DNA of 64,000 nt from Streptomyces barringtoniae (GTDB taxonomy: Bacteria > Actinomycetota > Actinomycetes > Streptomycetales > Streptomycetaceae): NCBI RefSeq assembly GCF_020819595.1, contig NZ_JAJHNP010000005.1:310001-374000 (forward strand). The letters run 5' to 3'. Made by a program: the position numbers and the translations under genes. Below, one piece after another: positions 30,884 to 39,725 of this stretch. The notes beneath the pieces are model-generated. The model did not search any database. It had not been told where the DNA came from and saw nothing but the letters and a program-made list of their open reading frames with translations. Within the stretch, counting starts at the first letter, position 1, and each line of letters opens with the position of its first letter.

Positions 30884-30924
30884 CCGCCCGCACCCGTGCG
30901 GCTTTCGCCGCCGGGTGCGGGCGG
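30884..30924 (+). terminator. strong hairpin terminator after the WS/DGAT gene
   Basis: CCGCCCGCACCCG pairs with CGGGTGCGGGCGG (13 bp); inside, GCGGC pairs with GCCGC around a TTTC loop, giving an 18-bp stem with a single bulged T. Confidence 0.85.
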
Positions 30925-31065
30925 CCCCGCGGTGCGGATGCGCCGTCGGCGGCCGGGCCCGTTCGTGCGGGTTTGGCGGTGGGGCGGTGCGCTCCGTAAA
31001 ATTCCCCGTTCGAAAGCGGGCGCGAGTCGGAGCGCTGCGCGGGTGACCAGGGAAGCGGCAGCGCG

Positions 31066-32568
31066 ATGACGGTGACAGAGGACGGCTCCATGGCCTCCAT
31101 GGCCATGGAGGAAGGGGTCTACGGCCCCGGTATCGACCCGGAGCGGCTGGCCGTCTGCCTCAGCGTGCTGGAGGAACTCGACAAGCTCGAGGTCGACCAC
31201 CCGGACGCGATCAAGGTCCGCCGGGCCACTTCGCACATCTACCGTACGGTCAAGCAGCGCCGCCGCCAGGAACGCCGCGCCGCCAAGACCGCACACGACC
31301 GCGCCGTCACCGAGGCCACCGCCACCGGCTCCGCCGAGCGCATCGACGACGAGACCGAGGGCATCCTGCCCTCCTCCAAGGTCGAGGCGGGCAGGATCGC
31401 CGGCATACTCCAGCGCCCCCGCTCCTGCTACACCTGCAAGACCCGCTACGTCGAGGTCGACTACTTCTACCACCAGCTCTGTCCGGACTGCGCCCGCACG
31501 AACCGCGCCAAGCGGGACGCCCGCGCCGACCTCGCCGGCAAGCGCGCCCTGCTCACCGGCGGCCGCGCCAAGATCGGCATGTACATCGCCCTGCGGCTGC
31601 TGCGCGACGGCGCGCACACGACGATCACCACCCGGTTCCCGAAGGACGCCATCCGCCGTTTCAAGGCCATGGAGGACTCGGCGGACTGGATCCACCGGCT
31701 GGAGGTCGTCGGCATCGACCTGCGCGACCCCGCCCAGGCCGTGGCCCTCGCCGAGCAGGTCGCCGAGGCGGGCCCGCTCGACATCCTGATCAACAACGCG
31801 ACCCAGACCGTACGCCGCCTGCCCTCCGCGTACGCGGCCCTGGTCGAGGGCGAGAGCGCCCCGCTGCCCGCCGGTGAACTCCCCGCCCACCACGTCATCG
31901 GCGCCTTCAACTCCGGTGCCGTCGACGGCATCGCCGCGCTGCCCGTCGGCGCCGGCGGCCTGGACGCCCAGAAGGTCGCCGACCTCGCCCTGGTCGCCGG
32001 CAACGCCAGTGTCGCCAGGCACCTCGACGGCACCGCCATCGACGCCGGCGGCCTCGTCCCGGACGTCGTCGACACCAACACCTGGGTGCAGACCATCGAC
32101 CAGATCTCGCCGGTCGAGCTGCTCGAGACCCAGCTGTGCAACTACACGTCGCCGTTCATCCTGATCAGCGCCCTGCGCCCGGCCATGGCCGACGCCGCGA
32201 GGAAGGCGGCCAGCGGGCGTGCGTACGTCGTGAACGTCTCGGCGATGGAAGGCGTCTTCAGCCGCGGCTACAAGGGCGCCGGGCACCCGAACACCAACGC
32301 CGCGAAGGCGGCCATGAACATGGTGACGCGGACCAGCGCCGAGGAGATGTTCGAGGCGGACGGCATCCTCATGACCTCGGTCGACACCGGCTGGATCACC
32401 GACGAGCGCCCGCACTACGACAAGCTGCGCCTCGCCGAGGCCGGTTTCCACGCCCCCCTCGACCTGGTCGACGGCGCCGCCCGCGTCTACGACCCGATCG
32501 TGCGCGGCGAGGCGGGCGAGGACCTGTACGGCGTCTTCCTGAAGGACTACGCGCCGGGCAAGTGGTGA
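31066..32568 (+). CDS. SDR-family protein with N-terminal zinc-ribbon region
   Basis: 500-residue protein. The first 110 residues are helical and charged (CLSVLEELDKLEVDHPDAIK; TVKQRRRQERRAAKTAH). A Cys-x2-Cys pair (SCYTCKTRYVEV) and a second pair (LCPDCARTN) form a likely zinc site at about residues 122-146. A short-chain-dehydrogenase fold follows, with nucleotide motif LLTGGRAKIGMYIALRLL and LDILINNATQT. At the usual YxxxK position the sequence is PNTNAAKAAM, so the catalytic Tyr appears to be Thr. It may bind NAD(P) without normal redox chemistry, or use another Tyr. ATG 31066 has GGAAG upstream. The preceding gene is WS/DGAT-like; a shared role in lipid metabolism is a guess. Confidence 0.8.
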   Translation: MTVTEDGSMASMAMEEGVYGPGIDPERLAVCLSVLEELDKLEVDHPDAIKVRRATSHIYRTVKQRRRQERRAAKTAHDRAVTEATATGSAERIDDETEGILPSSKVEAGRIAGILQRPRSCYTCKTRYVEVDYFYHQLCPDCARTNRAKRDARADLAGKRALLTGGRAKIGMYIALRLLRDGAHTTITTRFPKDAIRRFKAMEDSADWIHRLEVVGIDLRDPAQAVALAEQVAEAGPLDILINNATQTVRRLPSAYAALVEGESAPLPAGELPAHHVIGAFNSGAVDGIAALPVGAGGLDAQKVADLALVAGNASVARHLDGTAIDAGGLVPDVVDTNTWVQTIDQISPVELLETQLCNYTSPFILISALRPAMADAARKAASGRAYVVNVSAMEGVFSRGYKGAGHPNTNAAKAAMNMVTRTSAEEMFEADGILMTSVDTGWITDERPHYDKLRLAEAGFHAPLDLVDGAARVYDPIVRGEAGEDLYGVFLKDYAPGKW

Positions 32569-32648
32569 CAGTGCGCGGGTGATGCGTTCTTCATGGTGGT
32601 GATCCACCGGCGGGCGGTCAGCCACCTGCGAGACCCGCGCCTCGGGTG

Positions 32649-33044
32649 TCAGTCCACGGCGCCGAGCCGGGAATGCCGGGCCGCGACCAGCTCCAGCACC
32701 GTGCGCCAGTCCTCCAGGACGCCCGCGTCGAATCCCGCCGTACGGCTCTCCTCGTCGGCCTGGCGCAATCGCAGCACATCGTCGTCGGCCGGGCCCGCGT
32801 CCCCGCGCACCAACCGGAACACCCGATCCCCGAGCAGGGAGCGCACCGCCTCGGCCGCGCCGAGCGCCCGGCCCCTCTCGTCACCCGGGCACAGCACCGG
32901 CCCGATGCCGCGCACCAGCCCCGCCACCTGGAGCTCCTTGTCGGCGGGGCGGCTGCGGCGCAGCAGCGCGGCGGTTCTCAGCGCGTGCTGGTGCCGGCCG
33001 GCGTACAGCAGATCCATCAGCTCCTCGACGCTGCGCAGCTCCAT
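32649..33044 (-). CDS. HD-domain-like protein without the HD motif
   Basis: 131-residue protein whose helical pattern RHQHALRTAALLRRSRPADK, then ELQVAGLVRGIGPVL, follows that of small HD-domain oxygenases/hydrolases of the PhnZ/inositol oxygenase group, in which the second segment normally reads LLHDIG. Here His-Asp is replaced by Arg-Gly, and the later DDDVLRLRQADEESR ... WRTVLELVAAR also resembles that group. Loss of the metal ligands suggests a non-catalytic, perhaps binding, role. ATG 33044 begins MELRSVEELMDLLY. It is convergent with the SDR gene and divergent from the small peptide gene. The family link is a motif-level guess. Confidence 0.6.
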   Translation of the reverse strand: MELRSVEELMDLLYAGRHQHALRTAALLRRSRPADKELQVAGLVRGIGPVLCPGDERGRALGAAEAVRSLLGDRVFRLVRGDAGPADDDVLRLRQADEESRTAGFDAGVLEDWRTVLELVAARHSRLGAVD

Positions 33045-33455
33045 GCGTCAGTCCTTCCGCGAGACAGCCGTTCCCGCTCATCAGCAGATCATGGCGACCT
33101 TGCGCCCCGGCCAACGGCACCTGAACTGAGCCGCAAGTAGGCCGAGTGGGTGATTCGCCCGACGGCCGGGTGATGCGCCGCAAGGTAAATGGCCGCATAT
33201 TAGGAGGTATTGGGGGGCGAAACGACTTCTGATAGTTACACCTTGTTTGCACTCCCGATCGAGCGCAAGCCCGCTCATTTGGGTAATCTGGAGGGGACGG
33301 ACAGCAGTACCGGGTCCCACCCAGACCCACACGTCCGTACCGGCGCCACCGCGTCCGAACTGGCCTTCCAACCAGACCCGAGCGGGCGCCGAGTGCCGGA
33401 GCGCAAGCTGTCCGGCAGGCCCCCCGAGGGTGAACCGACACATAAGGAGTGCGCG

Positions 33456-33629
33456 GTGACACCGGAGAAGACGAATCGCGATCAGCGTCCCAAGGAACGC
33501 ACGGAACGCGTGGGCCGGCGGCCTGGAGAGCTCGGCAGCCTCGACGTGTGGGCCCGGTCCGCCCCGATCCGCCTGGCGGGCTACGAGGACGACCTCGCCG
33601 AACCCCACATCCTGCCCAGCGTGGACTGA
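33456..33629 (+). CDS. small conserved-looking peptide of unknown function
   Basis: 57-residue ORF with an excellent start: AAGGAG 7 bases before GTG 33456. The N-terminal half is basic and polar (RPKERTERVGRRPGELG); the C-terminal half, LDVWARSAPIRLAGYEDD then LAEPHILPSVD, mixes hydrophobic and acidic residues and looks under selection rather than random GC-rich translation. No signal peptide, Cys pair or membrane helix. It is not near peptide-modifying enzymes. I cannot name a family. The 411-base region 33045-33455, unusually AT-containing (GGTAAATGGCCGCATATTAG), has no other gene and probably carries divergent promoters. Confidence 0.65.
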   Translation: MTPEKTNRDQRPKERTERVGRRPGELGSLDVWARSAPIRLAGYEDDLAEPHILPSVD

Positions 33630-33691
33630 CCCTCGGGCCGGACCCCTCACGACCGCCGCACACATGGGCGTGACCTGACAGACTCACGCCC

Positions 33692-34177
33692 ATGCTGATC
33701 AGAGAAGCCGTGGCCGACGACTGGCCGCGGATCTGGCCCTTCTGGCACCGGATCGTCGCCGCCGCCGAAACCTACGCCTGGGATCCCGAGACCTCCGAGG
33801 GCGACGCCCGCGCACTCTGGATGAACCCCGCCAAGCGGGTCTACGTCGCCGAGGACGCGACCGGAGCCGTGGTCGGCTCGGCCTACCTCACCCCCAACTA
33901 CGGCGGTCCCGCCGCCCGCGTCGCCAACGCCGGCTTCATGGTCGACCCCGACCGCACGGGCGAGGGCATCGGCCGTGCCCTGGCCGAACACGTCCTGGCC
34001 GAGGCCAGGGCCCAGGGCTACCGCGCGATGGTCTTCAACGCCGTCGTCGAGACGAACCCCGCCGTCGCCCTGTGGACCTCCCTGGGCTTCACCGTCCTCG
34101 GCACCGTCCCGGGGGCCTACGACCACCCCCGGCACGGCAGGGTGGGCCTGCACATCATGTACCGGTCGCTCGAATAG
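33692..34177 (+). CDS. GNAT-family N-acetyltransferase
   Basis: 161-residue acetyltransferase beginning MLIREAVADDWPRIWPFW. The acetyl-CoA-binding motif A is ANAGFMVDPDRTGEGIGRAL (Q/R-x-x-G-x-G/A equivalent TGEGIG), and the C-terminal NPAVALWTSLGFTVLGTVPG is the usual motif B. Closest in look to phosphinothricin/amino-acid-like acetyltransferases with an N-terminal ETYAWDPETS segment, but the substrate is not determined. It follows the small peptide gene by 62 bases and is convergent with the amidase. Confidence 0.92.
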   Translation: MLIREAVADDWPRIWPFWHRIVAAAETYAWDPETSEGDARALWMNPAKRVYVAEDATGAVVGSAYLTPNYGGPAARVANAGFMVDPDRTGEGIGRALAEHVLAEARAQGYRAMVFNAVVETNPAVALWTSLGFTVLGTVPGAYDHPRHGRVGLHIMYRSLE

Positions 34178-34201
34178 GCCTCGAACCGGCGCGGCCGGGA
34201 C

Positions 34202-35551
34202 TCAGGAACCGGCCACCGGCGCCGTCCGCGGCCACGGGCACAGCGTCTGCAGTTCCTCCGCCAGCTCCAGCAGCACGGCTTCCGAACCCGGCCGGCCCAC
34301 GAGCTGCACGGCACAGGGGGCGCCCGAGGGAAGGGTGCCGAACGGGACCGACATCGCGGGCCAGCCGGTCAGGTTCCAGGGCGGGGTGAACGGGGAGTAC
34401 GCGGTGTTGGCGAGGACGTTGCGCAGCCAGCCGCGTTCGTGCCACGGGCCGGCCTCGGGGGAGCGCCGGGCCAGGGCCGGGGTGAGCAGGACGTCGTACT
34501 CGGTGAAGAAGGGGGTCAGCCGCGCGCGCAGGCGCTCACGGCTGTCCCCGGTGCGCACCGGGCCGACGAACCGCCGGCCGATCGCCGCGTGCACCCGGGT
34601 CCGCCGGGCCAGCAGCGCCCGGTCCAGGCCCTCGGCGTCCACCGCGGTCCCGGCCGTCCAGTGCCGCAGCGCGGTCACTCCCAGCGACAGGGGATACGGC
34701 GGCTCGGCCCGCCGCACCCGGTGCCCGGCCCGCGTGAGCACCCCGGCGGCCTCGCGGACCGCGGTCGTATACGGTCTGCTCACACTCACCCCGGCGAGCG
34801 GACTGCGCACGGCGGCGGCGATCCGCCGGCGCGGGGGCTCCGCCGCACCCGGGACCTCCGCGCCCGCCAGGACGCCCAGCATCAGCCGCAGATCCTCGAC
34901 CGTCGTGGCCAGCGGGCCGTTCTCCGACATGCCGAACCAGTCGCCGTTGCCGATCCCCGCCGGCACCAGGCCGTGCCCCGGCTTCAGCGTGACCAGGCCG
35001 CAGTTCGCGGCCGGGATGCGCAGCGACCCCATCCCGTCGTTGCCGAGCGCGATCGGGACCAGGCCCGCGGCCACCGCGGCCGCGCTGCCGCCGGAGGAGC
35101 CGCCCGCCGTGCGGGAGGTGTCCCAGGGGTTGCGGGCGGTGCCGAACACGCCCTCCGTCGTGCCGAACACACACAGCTCCGGCACGTTCGTCAGGCCCAC
35201 GACCACCGCGCCGGCCGCCCGCAGCCGGGCCACCGTGACATGATCTTCGGCGGCCGGGGTGTCGGGGGTGGCGGCGGAGCCGTCACGGTGGGACTCGCCG
35301 CGCACCGCCAGGTTGTCCTTCACGGCCACCGGCACGCCCGCGAGCGGCAGTTCGGGCAGCTCGGCGCGGGAGGCCACCTCGTCGGCCTCGGCGAGCGCCG
35401 CCTCGGCCCGCACCTTCCGGAACGCCCCGATCCGGCCGTCGAGCCGCTCGATCCGCGCGAGATGCTCGGCCGCCACCTCCCGGGGCGTCACCCGCTTCCC
35501 GCGTACGGCGGCGGCAATCTCGGCGGCACTCCGCCCGGCCCAGTCACCCAC
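34202..35551 (-). CDS. amidase-signature family hydrolase
   Basis: 449-residue amidase. The Ser-cisSer-Lys catalytic triad is visible: Lys in GVPVAVKDNLAVRGE, and the Gly/Ser-rich signature TSRTAGGSSGGSAAAVAAGL containing both serines, followed by ALGNDGMGSLRIPAANCGLV. C-terminal TGWPAMSVPFGTLPSGAPCA matches the family. The GTG at 35551 is preferred over GTG 35557 because GAGGA then lies 6 bases upstream. Members hydrolyse many amides, so no substrate is assigned. It is divergent from the fucosidase gene and shares a 230-base promoter region with it. Confidence 0.92.
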   Translation of the reverse strand: MGDWAGRSAAEIAAAVRGKRVTPREVAAEHLARIERLDGRIGAFRKVRAEAALAEADEVASRAELPELPLAGVPVAVKDNLAVRGESHRDGSAATPDTPAAEDHVTVARLRAAGAVVVGLTNVPELCVFGTTEGVFGTARNPWDTSRTAGGSSGGSAAAVAAGLVPIALGNDGMGSLRIPAANCGLVTLKPGHGLVPAGIGNGDWFGMSENGPLATTVEDLRLMLGVLAGAEVPGAAEPPRRRIAAAVRSPLAGVSVSRPYTTAVREAAGVLTRAGHRVRRAEPPYPLSLGVTALRHWTAGTAVDAEGLDRALLARRTRVHAAIGRRFVGPVRTGDSRERLRARLTPFFTEYDVLLTPALARRSPEAGPWHERGWLRNVLANTAYSPFTPPWNLTGWPAMSVPFGTLPSGAPCAVQLVGRPGSEAVLLELAEELQTLCPWPRTAPVAGS

Positions 35552-35781
35552 GGGCACTCCTCGCTCGGTCTCGCTCGGCCGTCGGCTACTCGCTGGTACG
35601 AATCACGGCGCAGGGAGAACTGTGCCTGGTCGGGCGCGGTACGTCGAGAGCTCGCTCCCGGCAACCCGCTTGTCATCCGATCAATGGGGCAAGTTCCTTA
35701 CCGTGCAGCCCCGTTGACAGGCTGGTCGGCGCCACACAATCATCAAGAGGTCCGATGAATCGGAGTTCGTGGGAGCCGCTC

Positions 35782-38118
35782 ATGAGCACGTGTCCCAGAC
35801 GTACGGTCCTGGGCGCGGCAGTCGGTGTGACCGCCGCGGCCGCCCTGCCGCTCACCCTCACCACACCCGCTCGGGCCGCCGGACAGCAGGGCCCCTGGGC
35901 CGCCGTCCCCGACCCGGTGCCCGTCCCGCTCGACGCCCTCTACGACAACGACGGCATCGACACGGCCTCCGCGCGCGGCGGCGACTTCGACGGCTCCGGC
36001 TACACGTTCCCGGGGGAGGAACTGCCCGCGGGCCGCGTCGAGGTCGACGGCGTCCCCTTCGACTTCCCCGGGGCGGCGGCAGGCGCCCACAACAACGTCG
36101 TCGCCCTCGGCCAGCGCATCGAACTGCCCCCGGGCCGCTACCTGTCGGCCGTCTTCCTGACCGCCGGCAGCTACGGCAACGCCACCGGCACGGCCACCGT
36201 CCACTACGCCGACGGCTCCACCACCACCGCCGGCCTGAGCGGTGCCGACTGGTACTCGGCGGGCGGCCCGCTCTCGGCGCCGTACCGCTACAAACCGGAT
36301 GGCACCAAGGACGAGCACGGTGTGGGGATCGGGACGTCGGAGGTGTGGACCGACCCGCGGCGCGAGGCGGTCGCCGTCACCCTGCCCGTGACCAACCCGG
36401 CCGCGGCGAACAAGACCTCCCTGCACGTCTTCGCGCTCTCCCTGCAACCCGTCGCCCAGGGGCGGGCGTTGGCCCTGCGTGAGGCGCACTCCACCAACTC
36501 CCTCATGGACGCGACCGGTGCCCAGAGCGTCGAGGCCACCGTGGTCAACGCGGGCACCGTCCCGATCCTGTCCGGCGACGACGTGTCCGTACGCGTCGAG
36601 GTCGCCGGCGCCCGCACCGTCGAGCCCGCCCGCGTCCGCCGTCTCGACCCCGGTGAACAGGCCCGCGTCCGGGTCGGCATCCGCAACCGCACGGGCACCG
36701 CACCCGGGACCCGCCAGGGCGGCACGGTGACAGTCCGCGGCCGTGGCGCCCAAGTCGCCTTGCGGCAGGCGGAGTTGATGCTCGGAATCGCCGACTACCA
36801 GCCGACCGGGGCCTCCCTCTCGGGCCACCAGGCGCCGTACTGGTTCCAGGGCGCCAAGTTCGGCATCTTCATCCACTGGGGCGTCTACTCGGTGCCCGCG
36901 TGGGCGCCGGTCGGCGTGCAGTACGCCGAGTGGTACTGGGACCAGATACAGGACCCGGCCAACCCCACGTACGCCTACCACCGCACCACCTACGGCGAGG
37001 ACTTCGCCTACGACGACTTCATCCCCCGCTTCACCGCCGAGCGTTTCGACCCGCGCGCCTGGGTGGAGCTGTTCCGCGACGCCGGCGCCCAGTACCACGT
37101 CCTGACCTCCAAGCACCACGAGGGCTTCGCCCTGTGGGACACCAAGGTCTCCGACCGCAACGCGGCGAAGATGGGCCCGAAGCGGGACCTGGTGCGGGAA
37201 CTCTTCGACGCGAGCCGCCGCCACGCCCCCGAACTCCACCGCGGCCTGTACTTCTCGATGCCCGAGTGGTTCAACCCCGACCACCCCTGGATGGGCCACG
37301 CCCCGCGCAATCCGTACACCCTGCAGCCGGTCCCGTACACGGGATACACCGCGGGCAAGGACTATGTGAGGGACTATCAGGCCCCGCAGATGCTCGAACT
37401 GATCCACGGCTACGACCCGGAGATCATCTGGTGCGACATCGGCGGCGACAACGACAGCGTCCACGTCCTCGCCGAGTACTTCAACCACGCCAAGAACCGC
37501 GCCCGGCCGATCGACGTGACCGTCAACGACCGCTCCGGCATCGCATTCCACGACTTCACGACGCCCGAGTACACGACGTACGCCAACACGGTCGTCGCCA
37601 AGTGGGAGGCGAGCCGGGGCCTCGACCCCCGCTCCTACGGCTACAACCGGGCCACCCCGGACGACGCCTACATGACGGCCGAGGAGGTCGTGCACAGCCT
37701 CGTCGACATCGTCTCCAAGAACGGCAACTTCCTCCTCGACATCGGCCCGCGCGCCGACGGCACCATTCCGGAGATCATGCAGACCCGGCTGCGGGAGACG
37801 GGGGAGTGGCTCAAGGTCAACGGGGAGGCGGTGTACGACACCACGTACTGGTCCCGTACGGCCCAGCTCGGGGAGGACCTGCGCTTCACGGTCCGCCCGG
37901 ACGAGGCGTTCTACGTCCACTCGCTGGCCCGCCCGGGCGCGAAGCTGATCGTCGAGGCACCGGTGCCGGTACGGGCGGGGGACGAGGTGACCATGCTCGG
38001 CTACGACCGGCCCCTGACCTGGACCGTCACGAACGGTTCACTGGTCATCGACGTACCGGAGGCCGCGCGGAACGCGGGACGGTACGTGTGGGTGTTCAAG
38101 GTGAACTGGCGGGCTTGA
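35782..38118 (+). CDS. secreted GH29 alpha-L-fucosidase
   Basis: 778-residue exported fucosidase. A twin-arginine signal (PRRTVLGAAVGVTAAAALPL, ending ARA) is followed by a roughly 300-residue N-terminal beta-rich region and then the GH29 barrel: WFQGAKFGIFIHWGVYSVPA, QYHVLTSKHHEGFALWDTK, and the nucleophile Asp552 in EIIWCDIGG; NGNFLLDIGPRADGTIPE is the classical GH29 tail motif. ATG 35782 (GGGAG upstream) is chosen; ATG 35755 would add nine residues before the signal. A TTGACA at 35714-35719 is a likely -35 element. It would release L-fucose from glycans outside the cell, feeding the fucose operon at 50325-58174. Confidence 0.95.
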   Translation: MSTCPRRTVLGAAVGVTAAAALPLTLTTPARAAGQQGPWAAVPDPVPVPLDALYDNDGIDTASARGGDFDGSGYTFPGEELPAGRVEVDGVPFDFPGAAAGAHNNVVALGQRIELPPGRYLSAVFLTAGSYGNATGTATVHYADGSTTTAGLSGADWYSAGGPLSAPYRYKPDGTKDEHGVGIGTSEVWTDPRREAVAVTLPVTNPAAANKTSLHVFALSLQPVAQGRALALREAHSTNSLMDATGAQSVEATVVNAGTVPILSGDDVSVRVEVAGARTVEPARVRRLDPGEQARVRVGIRNRTGTAPGTRQGGTVTVRGRGAQVALRQAELMLGIADYQPTGASLSGHQAPYWFQGAKFGIFIHWGVYSVPAWAPVGVQYAEWYWDQIQDPANPTYAYHRTTYGEDFAYDDFIPRFTAERFDPRAWVELFRDAGAQYHVLTSKHHEGFALWDTKVSDRNAAKMGPKRDLVRELFDASRRHAPELHRGLYFSMPEWFNPDHPWMGHAPRNPYTLQPVPYTGYTAGKDYVRDYQAPQMLELIHGYDPEIIWCDIGGDNDSVHVLAEYFNHAKNRARPIDVTVNDRSGIAFHDFTTPEYTTYANTVVAKWEASRGLDPRSYGYNRATPDDAYMTAEEVVHSLVDIVSKNGNFLLDIGPRADGTIPEIMQTRLRETGEWLKVNGEAVYDTTYWSRTAQLGEDLRFTVRPDEAFYVHSLARPGAKLIVEAPVPVRAGDEVTMLGYDRPLTWTVTNGSLVIDVPEAARNAGRYVWVFKVNWRA

Positions 38119-38438
38119 GCGGGCGAACCCGAGCAGGGTCCGGGCGGCCTCGACGCGGGCGGGGACGGGGGCGGAGGTGCCCGCCGGCACCGTCCTCGGG
38201 GCTTCCCCGGCCAGGTCGCGGACCGGGCGGTACGCCGCGCGTCCCCGTGCCGCCCGGACGCGGTGCGGGGGCTGCGCCGGTTCGGACTCCAGGACCCTGC
38301 GGTAGGCGGCCACCGCCTCGTTGCCCACGTCCAGTCCGTCCCCGGCGTAGGCGGTCTTCGGCGAGCGGGGCGGCGGCCTTGGCACCTTCCCCGTGACAGC
38401 GTCAGCCGGACGGCTCATCGTCGTGGCGGGCCGGTGGC
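38119..38438 (-). other. 320-base gap with a possible coding remnant
   Basis: Between the fucosidase stop and the LacI stop no intact gene is seen. Minus-strand translation gives a stretch, GLDVGNEAVAAYRRVLESEP and later TSAPVPARVEAARTLLGFA, that reads somewhat like protein and would lie downstream of the lacI-type gene. It has no good ribosome site and runs into the end of the fucosidase gene. It may be the remainder of a deleted gene or chance. Confidence 0.2.
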
Positions 38439-39506
38439 TCAAGAAGCCCGTCCCGTCGGCGCGTTGCCCGGTACGGGTCCCGTACTGCCCCGCCCCGTCA
38501 GCCGTGGCACCGGCACCCCCACCGAGCGGGCGGAGTCGCCGTCCAGCAGGGCCAGCAGCTCGCGTGCCGCCGTGCGGCCGAACTCCGCGCTGTCCCGGGA
38601 GAGGGCGGACAGCCGGGGGCTGACCATGCGGCACAGGGCCGAGTCCTCCCAGGAGACCACCGACACGTCCTGCGGTACCCGGAAGCCGAGTTCGGCGGCG
38701 GCGGCCAGGCCGGCCACGGCCATCACGTCGTTGTCGTAGATGAGGGCCGTCGGAACGGGTGAGTCGCCGAGGACGCGGCGGGTGACGGCGGCGCCCTGCG
38801 CGTCGGAGTAGTCGGTGGTGACCGAGCGGACCTCGGCGAGCCGGCGCCGCTCCGCCTCCGCGCGCAGCGTGGCGACACGGCGCTGGGTGTGGGCCAGTTC
38901 GGGCAGTCCCGCGATGTGCACGATCCGGTGATGGCCGAGCGCCGTCAGCTCGTCCACCACGGAGGCCATCGCCCCGGCGTCGTCCGCCCAGACCGTGGAC
39001 AGGCCTGGGTGCCGTACGTCGGGTGCGCCGCCGATCACCACGGCGGGCAGGCCGAGTTCGTCCAGCAGGCCGGGGCGCGGGTCGTCGGCGCGGGGGTCGG
39101 CCACCAGCACTCCGTCCACCCGGTGCTCCGCCCACCAGCGCCGGTACACCGCGCACTCCTCGCTCACGTCCTCCGCGACCTGGAAGAGCAGGCCCAGGTG
39201 CCGCTCGGCCAGCACCTCCTGGATGCCGGAGACGAGCTGGAGGAAGAAGGAGTCGACGCCCAGGGTGTGCGCGGGGCGGGCCAGGACGAAACCGACCGTG
39301 GCCGCACCCTCGCCGGACAGCGCGCGGGCGGCCGTGCTGGGGCGCCAGCCGAGCTGCTCGGCGACCCGGCGGACACGCGCCCGGGTGGCCTCGGAGACGC
39401 CGGGGCGGTCGTTGAGCGCGAAGGAGACGGCGCTCTCGGAGACGCCGGCCCGCCGGGCGATGTCCTTCATCGTGGGCCGGCGTGCGGGTGACCGTTTGGT
39501 CGGCAC
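38439..39506 (-). CDS. LacI-family repressor of the N-glycan operon
   Basis: 355-residue regulator. The N-terminal helix-turn-helix and hinge are clear: TMKDIARRAGVSESAVSFAL, NDRPGVSEATRARVRRVAEQ and AARALSGEGAATVGFVLARP. The effector domain has the periplasmic-binding-protein fold (HLGLLFQVAE; VDGVLVADPRAD; PTALIYDNDVMAVAGLAAA). GTG 39506 has GGAAGGGGGAG upstream. It is divergent from the sugar ABC/glycosidase operon, and two GCGC-centred operator-like sites lie between them (39531-39570), one inside its own predicted promoter, so it probably represses itself and the operon. The inducer is expected to be a mannose-containing oligosaccharide, by inference from the operon's enzymes. Confidence 0.93.
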   Translation of the reverse strand: MPTKRSPARRPTMKDIARRAGVSESAVSFALNDRPGVSEATRARVRRVAEQLGWRPSTAARALSGEGAATVGFVLARPAHTLGVDSFFLQLVSGIQEVLAERHLGLLFQVAEDVSEECAVYRRWWAEHRVDGVLVADPRADDPRPGLLDELGLPAVVIGGAPDVRHPGLSTVWADDAGAMASVVDELTALGHHRIVHIAGLPELAHTQRRVATLRAEAERRRLAEVRSVTTDYSDAQGAAVTRRVLGDSPVPTALIYDNDVMAVAGLAAAAELGFRVPQDVSVVSWEDSALCRMVSPRLSALSRDSAEFGRTAARELLALLDGDSARSVGVPVPRLTGRGSTGPVPGNAPTGRAS

Positions 39507-39530
39507 GTCTCCCCCTTCCTGACAGTGCTC

Positions 39531-39570
39531 GCTAATGCGCTTGAGTGTCAAGACCCTAAAGCGCATTAGC
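39531..39570. promoter_or_regulatory. twin LacI-type operators and divergent promoters
   Basis: GCTAATGCGCTT (39531-39542) and AAGCGCATTAGC (39559-39570) are perfect inverted copies. Each is itself a near-palindrome around GCGC; the second, CTAAAGCGCATTAG, is of the form CTAAnGCGCnTTAG. GCGC- or CG-centred palindromes are typical LacI-family operators. On the minus strand TTGACA (39551-39546) would be the -35 of the lacI-type gene, putting the first site between -35 and -10. On the plus strand TTGACC (39573-39578) abuts the second site and is a candidate -35 for the operon; no good -10 was found. Confidence 0.7.
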
Positions 39571-39725
39571 AATTGACCGCAAGCTCTCGGCCAAACGTCT
39601 CTGACCTGCACTGATGAAGGGCTGATTTCTTTAGTTGGGTGGAATGCATTGACTTTCCTCGAACGGCGCGGGCAAGGTCTCTCGCGCCACCCCACCGCCC
39701 GACAGTCGCAAGGGAGCCGTGTCCC

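Noticed and set aside
32569..32648. GGTGG-TGAT-CCACC hairpin between convergent genes as a terminator.
   Set aside because: Only a 5-bp stem; too weak to call.
33456..33629. Lasso-peptide precursor idea based on a Gly followed by acidic residues in the C-terminal half.
   Set aside because: No cyclase, protease or recognition-element gene is nearby, and no Thr sits at the -2 position typical of leaders.
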